Assembly (NCBI GenBank): GCA_051004015.1
Contig: JBPCKT010000028.1
Coordinates: 1 to 64,000 of the forward strand
DNA: 64,000 bases
From: SXOA01 sp051004015
GTDB lineage: Bacteria > Planctomycetota > Planctomycetia > Pirellulales > Pirellulaceae
Direction of reading: 5' to 3'
The notes below the pieces were generated by a model. It searched no databases, had not been told where the DNA came from, and was given only the letters and a program-made list of their open reading frames with translations. The position numbers were made by a program, and so were the translations under genes. Position 1 is the first letter of the stretch; each line of letters starts with the position of its first letter. Positions 43,967 through 53,210 of the stretch are shown here, in pieces.

Positions 43967-45718
43967 CTATTCCACCGGCCCTTCCACTCCCCCCGAAAAC
44001 TTCTCATCCTCGGCCTCATGCCCAGTAAGAACCTGGGCGGTGTAACCACCCTGGCTGCGGAAGTAAACGACCAGGATCAAATAGCCAATGGCCATGAGCG
44101 CGGGGACGAGGGCCGTCCATTGCAAAGCCATCTTGCTGCCGGTGAGGCGGGCGGCTTTGACGGGCGCTCGGTCTTTCTCGATGTTGGGCTCGCCCTCTTT
44201 CTCCCACCATTCCTTGAGGGCCACCAGCTCTTTCACGTCCTCCAGCTTGCGGCCTGATTTCTCCAGCGCGGCGATGTCGTTTTTCAACGGATCGCCCGGC
44301 TTGCCACCATCGGGCAGAAGATTGGCGACTTTGGCCCCATCCAGGCCCCTAACGGCCGGGAAGAAAAGGAAGGCCCGTTCGCTGGACGCCTGATACCGGC
44401 TGTAGGCCTGAGGCGACGACTCTTTGAGCGAAGTGGAGGCGAAATAGTCCTGCTTGTAACCGATTCCCGGTCCACCCAGGATTCCTGCCGAGAGCATCCC
44501 CATTCCGCCAACCGCGCCGAGCGTCATGGCGCCACCCTTGGGAAAACGTTCCGAAACCACGCCCAGCATGGTCGGCCAGAGAAACGTCTTGCCAAGACCG
44601 TAGATCGTGGCGGCGATGATGATCATGAAGGCGCCATCCGACCTGCCAAGCAGGGTGAGGCCTATCGCACCCAAGACCGCGCTGGCGAGGAGCAAACCGA
44701 GCGGTGAAATATGATGCACGATGGGACCGGCGAAAAACCGCAAGGCGAACATCAGGCCGGAGGTCCAAATGAAGAGGAGCAGACCGTACTGCTGATTCTC
44801 CAGGATGGTGCCGGTGATGTTCGTAATCCAGCTATCCGTGCCGAGCTCGACGTAACCGACAAGACCGTGAATGACGAGCAGCATGGCGAGCATCCAGTGG
44901 CCGACGGCGAACTGGGTGAACATGCCAAACACGACCAAGAGCCCAATGGCGATGACGGGGCCAATGAATCCCGGAATGCCGAAAGCCGGCAACAGATCGT
45001 TCAGCCACAAGCCGAGCAAAGCGACGATGACACCCGCCCCGAGCAGGCCGATTTCCTTGAGCATCGTCACCATCGAAACGCCCGCTGCTTTGGCTTCGGA
45101 ATGCGGGAACCGCTGGCCGAGCATCAAGCCGCCGTAGGCCAGAGTCGGAACCAGGTAGCTGGCGATCTGGATTTCCCAACGGACTTTCATGGCCTGGAAC
45201 GCCAGGCCAAGGAGGGCCCCCAGGATCAACCCGCCCGGCCAGCCGGCGTGCAGGATGTTGAGCCAGTGCGTCTTGTTCTTGGGATACAGCGTGGCGGTGA
45301 GCGGATTGATGACCGCTTCGCACGTGCCATTGGCCAGCGAAAACAGGAACATACCCCAGTACAGGCACTGGTACGTGGCGTCCTTTCCCAAGCTGGCGTA
45401 GACCGGGGCCGCGGCCAGCGTGACCACGACCGAAGCGACATGCAGCAAAAAGGCAATCGCCATCAACCGGCCGTAGCCGACGAGGTCCGCGAAGAAGCTA
45501 AAGAAGATAATGGTCAGGCCGAACCCGACCAGCCCGCCCCCCGTGATGCCGCCGAGCTCTCCCTGCGTGAAACCGAACTGGGCGCTCCAATCGTGGAGAA
45601 TTGCTCCGCGCACCGAGAAGCCAATGCCAGCCGCAATGAGCGTTAAGAAGCTGGCCCAAAAGAGACGCCCTCCGGTGGATGAAGCTTCAGTGGGACCGTC
45701 GTCAAATGAACCTTTCAT
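43967..45718 (-). CDS. Major facilitator superfamily transporter
   Basis: A 583-residue polytopic protein with about 12 membrane segments. The first, LFWASFLTLIAAGIGFSVRGAI, is followed by a QFGFTQGELGGITGG loop, and later segments include YGLLLFIWTSGLMFALRFFAGPIV and the TFLWPTMLGVVSERFPKGGA region. Between the last helices is a hydrophilic stretch of about 110 residues. It resembles nucleoside:H+ symporter- or FucP-like members, but the substrate is not predictable. ATG 45718 has GGAG 10 nt upstream; the frame is open further to a TTG. It is divergent from the G8 protein gene, 326 bp apart. Confidence 0.75.
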   Translation of the reverse strand: MKGSFDDGPTEASSTGGRLFWASFLTLIAAGIGFSVRGAILHDWSAQFGFTQGELGGITGGGLVGFGLTIIFFSFFADLVGYGRLMAIAFLLHVASVVVTLAAAPVYASLGKDATYQCLYWGMFLFSLANGTCEAVINPLTATLYPKNKTHWLNILHAGWPGGLILGALLGLAFQAMKVRWEIQIASYLVPTLAYGGLMLGQRFPHSEAKAAGVSMVTMLKEIGLLGAGVIVALLGLWLNDLLPAFGIPGFIGPVIAIGLLVVFGMFTQFAVGHWMLAMLLVIHGLVGYVELGTDSWITNITGTILENQQYGLLLFIWTSGLMFALRFFAGPIVHHISPLGLLLASAVLGAIGLTLLGRSDGAFMIIIAATIYGLGKTFLWPTMLGVVSERFPKGGAMTLGAVGGMGMLSAGILGGPGIGYKQDYFASTSLKESSPQAYSRYQASSERAFLFFPAVRGLDGAKVANLLPDGGKPGDPLKNDIAALEKSGRKLEDVKELVALKEWWEKEGEPNIEKDRAPVKAARLTGSKMALQWTALVPALMAIGYLILVVYFRSQGGYTAQVLTGHEAEDEKFSGGVEGPVE

Positions 45719-46044
45719 ACGAAACAATCTCCATGCAGCGGAAGTGTGAACCGGTTCGGTGCGAAGCGCGGGCTGCGAAGCGCTTCCCCGCCTACCCTAG
45801 CTAGCGTGGCAAGAGCCTCCGAGTATACACGTCGCTTTTGGGAAGTAAATGGATTTCCCAGAGCAATGCAGTGTTTCTTTGCTTCTCGGTCGCTGGCGCC
45901 GCTCGGAGGAACTCTTGGGCAAGATATGCCTTGCCCCTGTGCTTTCGGACGACCGTCCGGAACAATTGATTGCCGCCCCCTCCTTCGCTACGATGACGGA
46001 ACCCCGCCTCCTTTCCCACCCGACCAAACAACTCCCTCCCGCCC
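45719..46044. other. Divergent intergenic region (MFS / G8 protein)
   Basis: 326 bp with no supported gene. Two hairpins lie in tandem on its right half: GGGCAAG/CTTGCCC (45917-45923 and 45930-45936) and CGGACG/CGTCCG (45946-45951 and 45954-45959). They may be binding sites or leader structures for the plus-strand gene. Confidence 0.4.
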
Positions 46045-48348
46045 ATGAACCGCATCCCCCTCCTGATTGGCATTGTTGGGCTCATCGTCACATCCTACGC
46101 CCTCGCCGCGGATCAGCCGGCCGTGGTCCGCACCGCCAGGTCCGGGCTGTGGTCCAGTGGCGAAACCTGGGAAGGGGGCAAGGTGCCGGGGTCGGGGGTG
46201 AAGGTGCAGATTCGGCCGGAGCATACGGTGAGTTATGACGTGCAGGCGGCGGATGATCTGGTCATTCGCTCCCTGCATATTGCCGGCAGACTGAGCTTTG
46301 CGACCGACAAATCGACGCAGCTCAATGTGGGGCTGATCAAGATTGAAGCGACAGACAGCACGAACGAAGAGGGCTTTGACTGCGACGCTCACATCGAAGA
46401 GGCCGACCCCAACGTGCCGCGGGCGACGCTCCTGGTCGGCACTCCGGAGCAGCCGGTGGCGGCGGGGCACAAGGCGCTGATTCGGCTGGTCTATGTCGAG
46501 GGAATGCAGAAGGAATCGTGCCCCGCCATTGTCTGCTGCGGCGGCAGAATGGATTTTCACGGTACGCCGCTGAGCCGGACATGGGTCAAACTCGGCGCCA
46601 ATGCGGCCAAAGGCTCAAAGGACGTGACGCTGGCCGAAGAGGTCCGCGGCTGGAAGGCGGGAGACAAAGTCATTGTCACGGCGACGCAGACAGAGTACCG
46701 CAAGGAATTTTTCAGCGAGGAGCGGACGATTGCGGCCATCGATGGCACAAAGCTCACGCTGAATGAGCCGCTGGCACACGACCATTCGGGCGAAGGGATT
46801 TTCCGAGGAGAAGTCGCCAACCTCAGTCGTAACGTGATCGTCGAATCGGCCAGTCCCGACGGCGTCCGCGGGCACACCATGTATCACCGGGGCTCGGCAG
46901 GAAGCATCAGCTATGCGGAGTTCCGGCACCTCGGCAAGAAAGACACACTCGGCCGCTACAGCCTGCACTTCCATCTCTGCGCCACGACGATGCGGGGCAG
47001 CTCCGTGGTGGGGGCCTCCATCTGGGACAGCCACAACCGCTGGCTGACGATTCATGGCACCAACTACCTTGTCGTCCGCGACTGCGTCGGCTTTCGCAGC
47101 GTCGGCCACGGGTATTTTCTGGAAGACGGGACCGAAGTCTACAATGTACTCGACCGCAACCTGGCGATTGAAGCCATCGCCGGCAAGCGGCTGCCGAAGC
47201 AGGTGCTGGGGTTTGACGAAAATGACGGAGCCGGCTTCTGGTGGGCCAACAGCCTGAACACCTTCACGCGGAACGTGGCTGCCGCTTGCGACGCCTACGG
47301 CTTCCGGTTCGAGGCCACGAATTCGAGCGCCCTTAAGCTCGACCTCCCCATCATGCAGCCCGACGGCACAACGAAGGTCACCGACATCCGCACGCTGCCA
47401 TTCGTCCGCTTCGACGACAATGAGATCCACTCCAGCCGCGGCTTGTACGGCCTGAATCTCGGCGAGGGGGTGAATCGCGTCGGTCCGGACTCGCGGCACC
47501 CGTTCATCGTTCGCAACACCAACATCTGGGACGTGCATTACGGCTTTCGGCCGCAAGTCCCCTCGCTGCTCGTGGAGAACATGAAGATTCGCTCGCACTA
47601 CGGAGTCTATCATCCCAACTTCGACAATCACCTTTACCGCAACCTGACCATCCGGCAGACGAACACCGAACCATTCAACCGGGGGCACGACGACGATTCC
47701 GCGCAGCACGGAGTGCTGGCCGTGGACGGGCTGACGTTCGACGATATTCGCAGCGGAGGGATGCCGCTGATTCAGATTTCGGACGACAACATGACGGGGA
47801 GCGCCGTCTCGCACTTCCGCAACGTCAAGCTCGTCAACTGGACCGACAACAGCCGCCAGAAGGCCCTGGTCAACCTCGGCGGCGGCCCCCGCCCCCAGCC
47901 GAAGACCGAAAAGGGAGTGTCGATTTACATGCACGACTGGTTTGGACCCGGCAAGACGGCGATGGTTGTCAGCACTCGCTCGCCGGAATTCAAAGCCCAT
48001 CCCAATGACTTCCGCGAGGAGAACCAGCTCACCGGAGATGAGTCTCGGGCAGCGGAGACGACGAGCGTCGAGTTCCCGACTCCGGTCACGCCGGTGGACG
48101 ATCTGCCGCCGGCGACCGTCATTACTAGCTTTGCCAAACGCGGCGGTAAGGTGCTTATTTCCGGCACCTGCAGCGACAACGGGACCGTGAAGCAAGTCCT
48201 CGTCAGCGGCAGCCGGGCGAAGGAGACGTCCGCGAACTTTGCGACTTGGGAAATTGAGCTGGAGGCCGGCGCGAAGGTTTCCGCTCATGCCGAAGACGAA
48301 GCGGGGAATGTGGAAAAGCTCGCGCATGAGTTGGCAGTCGTTAAGTAA
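46045..48348 (+). CDS. Exported G8-domain beta-helix protein (CEMIP/hyaluronidase-like)
   Basis: A 767-residue exported protein. After a signal peptide (to about residue 22), residues about 30-160 match a G8 domain: SGLWSSGETWEGGKVPGSG, VKVQIRPEHTVSYDV, LVIRSLHIAGRLSFATDKSTQLNVGLIKIE. The rest is beta-strand-rich with many N/D-x-G turns, consistent with a right-handed parallel beta-helix, as in CEMIP/KIAA1199 and TMEM2 hyaluronidases. It may therefore bind or degrade a glycosaminoglycan or algal polysaccharide, but catalytic residues were not assigned. There is no clear Shine-Dalgarno. It converges with the tandem hydrolase across a strong hairpin. Confidence 0.7.
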   Translation: MNRIPLLIGIVGLIVTSYALAADQPAVVRTARSGLWSSGETWEGGKVPGSGVKVQIRPEHTVSYDVQAADDLVIRSLHIAGRLSFATDKSTQLNVGLIKIEATDSTNEEGFDCDAHIEEADPNVPRATLLVGTPEQPVAAGHKALIRLVYVEGMQKESCPAIVCCGGRMDFHGTPLSRTWVKLGANAAKGSKDVTLAEEVRGWKAGDKVIVTATQTEYRKEFFSEERTIAAIDGTKLTLNEPLAHDHSGEGIFRGEVANLSRNVIVESASPDGVRGHTMYHRGSAGSISYAEFRHLGKKDTLGRYSLHFHLCATTMRGSSVVGASIWDSHNRWLTIHGTNYLVVRDCVGFRSVGHGYFLEDGTEVYNVLDRNLAIEAIAGKRLPKQVLGFDENDGAGFWWANSLNTFTRNVAAACDAYGFRFEATNSSALKLDLPIMQPDGTTKVTDIRTLPFVRFDDNEIHSSRGLYGLNLGEGVNRVGPDSRHPFIVRNTNIWDVHYGFRPQVPSLLVENMKIRSHYGVYHPNFDNHLYRNLTIRQTNTEPFNRGHDDDSAQHGVLAVDGLTFDDIRSGGMPLIQISDDNMTGSAVSHFRNVKLVNWTDNSRQKALVNLGGGPRPQPKTEKGVSIYMHDWFGPGKTAMVVSTRSPEFKAHPNDFREENQLTGDESRAAETTSVEFPTPVTPVDDLPPATVITSFAKRGGKVLISGTCSDNGTVKQVLVSGSRAKETSANFATWEIELEAGAKVSAHAEDEAGNVEKLAHELAVVK

Positions 48349-48360
48349 GTCGACGAGGAC

Positions 48361-48403
48361 GGGGTCGGGAGGGGTTTTCGCCGCGAAAACTCCTCCCGAC
48401 CCC
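48361..48403. terminator. Bidirectional terminator-like hairpin made of the 21-bp repeat
   Basis: Two copies of the 21-bp repeat, inverted with one mismatch and a 1-nt spacer (48361-48381 and 48383-48403), form a very long stem between convergent genes. GC-rich tips with AAAA/TTTT near the loop fit a terminator or a REP element. Confidence 0.6.
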
Positions 48404-48405
48404 CT

Positions 48406-50682
48406 TTAGCGCAGCGCCTCCTTCAGCCACGCGGCCGGTGACGGCTCGTCGCCTTCCTCCGGCTTGACCAGCCGGTTCCGACCGTCCACCTGGCGACTGA
48501 CGTGGATCTTGCGAGACGATAGGACCTCCATCACGACCGGCAGATCGCCGATCGGAATTGCGCCCGGAATGATGACGTCGTGAGGCACGTAGACATAAGG
48601 GCTTTCGAGCAGTGACTGAAAGCTGACGAGGGAACCCCGAGCATAGACGGCACGGATTTCCTTCTCGCTGTCAAAAAACGCTGCAAACAGGACGACGAGT
48701 CCGCCCAGCGGCTCGGACGAGGGCGGGAGATTGGCGGCGTCGAGCGGAGCGGCGAGATCCTTATCAGCGGGGTTGACCGGCGCGAATGAATCTCCCCACA
48801 GGGCCATCCGCTCGTTGTCGAAATCCTGGCGGCCGCGGAGATAGCGCAGGACCGAGCGAGTGTCTCGCACCCGCGAGCCGACGAGCGTCCCGCCGAGCAT
48901 CAGGAGCGAAGAGGAGTAACTCGTCAGCGCACTGTTCCTGCCGCGGCCGTCATCGGGGCTAGTCTCCCCGGTGCCGCGTAAATCTGGCAGACAGACGGCG
49001 ATGCCGTTTTCCAGCAGTTCGGCGATCGCTGCCGCGCGCTCCTTGAGAAAGACACTTTTCCCGTGCTGGCTGACGGCGATGACGACGGGAGGCTTGTCCG
49101 CGGCCGGCCGCAGCAGGACGAGCGGAACCAGAATGCCCGGATCGACCTCCAGCGCCAGCCGCTCGATGGTGATACTTCCATGCTTCTCGATAGGCAGCGA
49201 TTTCTGCACCCTGGGTACGATCCGCGGCTGGACCTCGCCCAACAGGGCCGTCCAGTCGTCGCGCACCGCGTCCGCGTTTTTGTTCACAGTTGGCTGGGCA
49301 AGCTGCTCGCGCCTATTCGTGGCCCGCTGTCTGCCAATCTTGGCGGCCAGCTCATGCAAGGGCGTGGGCTTCATGTCGGCAGTCAGGCATGCCAGCTCTT
49401 CCGCTCTGCGATGCGGCTGGTCGTCGTGCGAGGGCCTCTCGATTTTGAACCACTTCTGAAAGGCGTCGTCGATGGCGACTCGGTGGATGGGGCCGATGTT
49501 AGTGCAGTGCGTGTTGCCCGCCCCACTGCCGCGGACGCTTCCTTCGCCGTGCGTGGAGGCGATGTTGCCTTCCGCCTCGTAGAAGCCGTAGATGGTCTTG
49601 AGCCGTTTCCAAGCGGGATCATGCTCCTGGTCCCAAGCAAACTCATGGGCATAAACCAGCCGCCGGGGTGCCGCCGCGCCGACGATGACCCAGGGAGCAC
49701 AGCCGCCGGAGATGCTGCGGCTGATGTTGCGGGTTGATTCCCAGCTGCCGCTGCCGAAGTAGTTGAAGGCCTGCTCGGCATTGGGCGGGAGCGGATACGT
49801 CGTCTCCGGCTGCGGGCCGCCGAAGTTGAAGGGGACCACCGCGGTGATCCGCTGGTCGAGCGCCGCCGCCACCGCTGCCGGGTCACCGCCGCCGGCCACC
49901 GCTCCCAGCAGAATGATCCGCTCTTCATCCACTTCATCCTGCCGCAGCAGCAGATCGACGCCGCGGGAAAGGTCATTCGCCATCCAGCCGATGAGGCTTT
50001 CGCCAATCAAGTGAAGCTGCATGCCGGAGTTGTAGCGGAAGTAATAGTCCTGCCGGCTGGGACGGAATTCGCCGGGGTAATCCGACGCCGTGCGGAAGGC
50101 ATGCTGCCGCCGCTCGCCGTGCCCCAGTTGATCCATCACGAGCACCAGGCAGCCCTGCCTGGCCCAAGAGATGCCCATGTCTTGCAACTCGCCCTGCGTC
50201 TTTGGCGCGTGATGGCTATGGCAAATCAGGATTCCGGGCATGGCGTCCCGCGGCTTGGCGGGCCGATAGAGATTCGCCGTCACCAGGAGTCCGGGGCGGC
50301 TTTCGAAAACCAGGTTTTCGATCAGGTAACCATCACCTTGGAACGTGCGAGTGATTTTGACGTTCAAGTTGTCCGGAGGCATCGGCCCTTCACTCTGCCC
50401 AGTCGGTTTTAGGAACTCGAGCCGTTGATCGCGGAACTTCTCCCAGTCCTCTTTCGTTTTGACCTTCGCCCAAGCTTCCGTCTCGCGCTCCTGGTAGAAT
50501 GTGCGGAAACTGCGGATATCCTTGCCAAGCATTTCCGTCAGCAGCTTTTGCTCGTCCTTGCCTGGGGAGACGCGGGTATCGAGCTCCTGGAGAGTTTTGA
50601 CGAGTGCCTCATCCGCAAATATGGATGCTGCGTGCGCCAGGAAAGACGCGAAGAGGATGAAGGCCGCTGCTGCGTGGCGCAT
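48406..50682 (-). CDS. Tandem alpha/beta hydrolase, nucleophile missing in first domain
   Basis: A 758-residue exported protein (signal MRHAAAAFILFASFLAHAASIFA) with two alpha/beta-hydrolase domains. Domain 1 (about 100-450) resembles the acetyl xylan esterase-like protein at 20862, including the ICHSHHAP and GHGERR regions, but the nucleophile elbow reads GAVAGGG at 260-266 with no Ser. Domain 2 (about 530-750) has PDLRGTGET and MALWGDSFAPVNP, the GDSFA being a possible elbow. Catalysis by domain 1 is therefore doubtful. ATG 50682 has GGAG at 8 nt; longer frames to 50841 are not supported. Confidence 0.65.
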   Translation of the reverse strand: MRHAAAAFILFASFLAHAASIFADEALVKTLQELDTRVSPGKDEQKLLTEMLGKDIRSFRTFYQERETEAWAKVKTKEDWEKFRDQRLEFLKPTGQSEGPMPPDNLNVKITRTFQGDGYLIENLVFESRPGLLVTANLYRPAKPRDAMPGILICHSHHAPKTQGELQDMGISWARQGCLVLVMDQLGHGERRQHAFRTASDYPGEFRPSRQDYYFRYNSGMQLHLIGESLIGWMANDLSRGVDLLLRQDEVDEERIILLGAVAGGGDPAAVAAALDQRITAVVPFNFGGPQPETTYPLPPNAEQAFNYFGSGSWESTRNISRSISGGCAPWVIVGAAAPRRLVYAHEFAWDQEHDPAWKRLKTIYGFYEAEGNIASTHGEGSVRGSGAGNTHCTNIGPIHRVAIDDAFQKWFKIERPSHDDQPHRRAEELACLTADMKPTPLHELAAKIGRQRATNRREQLAQPTVNKNADAVRDDWTALLGEVQPRIVPRVQKSLPIEKHGSITIERLALEVDPGILVPLVLLRPAADKPPVVIAVSQHGKSVFLKERAAAIAELLENGIAVCLPDLRGTGETSPDDGRGRNSALTSYSSSLLMLGGTLVGSRVRDTRSVLRYLRGRQDFDNERMALWGDSFAPVNPADKDLAAPLDAANLPPSSEPLGGLVVLFAAFFDSEKEIRAVYARGSLVSFQSLLESPYVYVPHDVIIPGAIPIGDLPVVMEVLSSRKIHVSRQVDGRNRLVKPEEGDEPSPAAWLKEALR

Positions 50683-50764
50683 GGCAAGGCTCCGGAGTGA
50701 AGAGTACCCGGAGTTTAACCTATGCCGAGCGGCGGAGGCGGAATAGCCGATGTGCGGTGCCTGC

Positions 50765-52972
50765 TTACCGCGATTTTCTGGATGAACCACTGGGCGGGTC
50801 GAACAACCCGCTGCCCACGGCGGCCATGAGGCCATCGACATTCTTGGGGCTCAGGCTTCTGGCACCCGCGGAGCCGCCAGAGGCACCTCCATCGTCGTTG
50901 CGAATCGTGCCTGTCCCTCGCGAGGTAGCCAAGGAAGCATTGGTGGGCGAAGTCAGGTCCAGATAGAACAGTTCGTCCGGCTCCGAGGTTTTGTCTCCAT
51001 ACACGCTCACGGTGATGGTCCGGCTAGTCACTCCGGGACTAAACGACAGCACGCCACTGGCCGCTTTGAAATCGCTGCCCGAAATTGCAGTGCCGCTGGC
51101 GGTCGAAAAGGCAACGCTGACCGTCTGGTTGCTGGCAGCCGAGAGACTCACCGTAAAGACCATTTTTGTGAAGCCGCGATTCCCTTCGTAATTGGCGACG
51201 CTGTTGATCGAGATTGAGGGTGTTGCGAAATCGTCGTTGACGATGGTTCCTACCCCCTGGGCATCAGCGATGGGGGCGCCGACTGCATCTGCAAGATTAA
51301 CGAAAAAGGTTTCGTTGCTTTCCACAATCGTATCACCCGAAACATTCACGGTAATCGTCCGGCTCGTCACGCCCGGATCAAATAGGAGCGTTCCCGCTGC
51401 AGCGGTGTAGTCGCTGCCGACTGTGGTGGCTGTATTGTCAGCGGTGGCATAGTTCACGGTGACCGGCAGGAGGGGGCTCGCCGAGGAGAGGGGGAGGGTG
51501 ACAGTGAAGGTGAAGGAGTTGGTTCCCGAATTCCCTTCGCTCTTTGAGACATCGCTGATCCGCAGCGCAGGCTGGGCGCTGATATTGAGGCGGCCGCCTG
51601 TGACGGTCTTGCCGGCCAGCGAAGCGGTCGGTGTGCTTTGGGCCGAAGCGACGATAGCCGCCCGAATGTCCGCTGCGGATGCCCCGGGGTTCGCGGCCGC
51701 GTAGAGGGCTGTAGCGCCGGTGACATGGGGCGTCGCCATTGAGGTGCCGCTGTAGTTGCCGTAGGTGTTAAACGGCAAGGTCGAGACAATTCCGACGCCG
51801 GGTGCGCCGAGGTCTACGGTGCTCGCCCCGAAATTGGAAAACGAAGCCAGGCTGCCGCTGCTGTTGATCGCGGCCACGGCAATGACGCTCTCATAACCGG
51901 CCGAGGCGAGCGTGCTGTAGTTGGAAGGATAGCTCGCCGTCGTATCGTTGTTATCGCCGACGCCATCCGCGCCTCCGTTCCCAGCAGCCGCGACAAACAA
52001 GATGCCGGCATTGGCCGCGCGGGTGATGGCGTCCTGCATGGCCTGGGAATATCCGCCTCCGCCCCAGGAGTTATTGCTGGCGACAATGTTGACGCCGTAC
52101 GTGGTCTTGAGCGTGGTCAAGTAATCCAGGGCCTCGATGGCGTCCGAGATATAGCCGCCGTTGGGGCCCAGGAACTTGGCCGAAATCATCTTCACGTTCC
52201 AGTTCACTCCGGCGACCCCCTGGCCGTTTCCGCCGACGCCGCCGATCGTGCCGGCGACGTGCGTGCCGTGATGGTCCACTCCGTTCGTCGTCGTGCCATC
52301 GAAGATGGTGTTGTTGTTGTTGGCGAAGTCCCAGCCGTGGATGTCGTCGATGTAGCCGTTGCCATCGTTGTCGACGCCGTCGGCAACATCTACGGGATTG
52401 GTCCAGATGTTAGCGGCCAGGTCGGGATGGTTATAGTCGATTCCTTCGTCAATGATGCCGACCACCACCGACGTGCTACCGACGTTTCCCGCGGCCCAAG
52501 CCTCGTCCGCCTGGCTACCGAAGGCATTGGTCGGGCTGGTCGCGTCGTCGCCGTACATGCCCCACAGCGAGCCGCTGGTGTAGTAAGTATCGTTGGAGAC
52601 ATAAGAAGACGGCTGAACAAGATAGTCGGGCTCGGCGTAGGCCACGGCGGGATTATCGCGCAACTGCTGCAGGAGGTCGTCGGCCGAGGCGCCGGCCGGT
52701 AACTGCAGGACATCGAGCCTGCCGGCCGCGGCGTGAATGTGCTCCACAAGTTGGGAGGAAATAAGCCCGCCCAGGAAGGCGCTTTCCGCGGCCTCGGAGA
52801 CACCCTCCTTGAACTGCACGATGAGCTGCGTGGGGGCCAGGTCCGCCGCCAGCAGGTTTCTCGGCTCGAGCAATTCCAGCCGCCGGAGGCGCGTGCCGAG
52901 CTGAGCAGCACGCCGCAACCCGCGGGCGCCGTGCTGGAAGCGGGGAAACATCCCGTGGAAAAAAGAGCGCAT
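50765..52972 (-). CDS. Secreted subtilisin-like protease with Calx-beta domains
   Basis: A 735-residue subtilase. Near the N-terminus is an LEPRNLLAA motif, the planctomycete export signature. The catalytic triad is Asp in VVVGIIDEGIDYNHPDL (about 165), His in HHGTHVAGTIGG (about 245) and Ser in YSGTSMATPHVTGA (about 425). Two Calx-beta domains follow (about 475-585 and 590-690), with Asp/Glu-rich Ca2+-type loops. The C-terminus is Ser/Arg-rich. It is probably an extracellular or surface-anchored protease. ATG 52972 is preceded by AAAGGA; the frame is open 9 codons further. Confidence 0.85.
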   Translation of the reverse strand: MRSFFHGMFPRFQHGARGLRRAAQLGTRLRRLELLEPRNLLAADLAPTQLIVQFKEGVSEAAESAFLGGLISSQLVEHIHAAAGRLDVLQLPAGASADDLLQQLRDNPAVAYAEPDYLVQPSSYVSNDTYYTSGSLWGMYGDDATSPTNAFGSQADEAWAAGNVGSTSVVVGIIDEGIDYNHPDLAANIWTNPVDVADGVDNDGNGYIDDIHGWDFANNNNTIFDGTTTNGVDHHGTHVAGTIGGVGGNGQGVAGVNWNVKMISAKFLGPNGGYISDAIEALDYLTTLKTTYGVNIVASNNSWGGGGYSQAMQDAITRAANAGILFVAAAGNGGADGVGDNNDTTASYPSNYSTLASAGYESVIAVAAINSSGSLASFSNFGASTVDLGAPGVGIVSTLPFNTYGNYSGTSMATPHVTGATALYAAANPGASAADIRAAIVASAQSTPTASLAGKTVTGGRLNISAQPALRISDVSKSEGNSGTNSFTFTVTLPLSSASPLLPVTVNYATADNTATTVGSDYTAAAGTLLFDPGVTSRTITVNVSGDTIVESNETFFVNLADAVGAPIADAQGVGTIVNDDFATPSISINSVANYEGNRGFTKMVFTVSLSAASNQTVSVAFSTASGTAISGSDFKAASGVLSFSPGVTSRTITVSVYGDKTSEPDELFYLDLTSPTNASLATSRGTGTIRNDDGGASGGSAGARSLSPKNVDGLMAAVGSGLFDPPSGSSRKSR

Positions 52973-53210
52973 GATAAGTCCTTTATCAGTTACTGCCAAG
53001 TTCTGGCCTGTTAAAGCCGGGACTGCCCAGAGACATGGAAGAATGGAAGAGAAGAGACTTCAACCCAGGGATGAGAATAGACGAAAATGTCACCCTTCGG
53101 CCACCTCAAAGAGACGAGGATACCGCGCGTCAGCAAGAAACGCAACATTTTTGGCGCCCGGAAATCCCTGGAAATCCGTTTCTTAAGCCCGCACCAGTTT
53201 GGGACCCACC

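Noticed and set aside
46615..48327. A 570-residue minus-strand frame opposite the G8 gene
   Set aside because: No motif; the plus strand carries the clear G8 and beta-helix protein.
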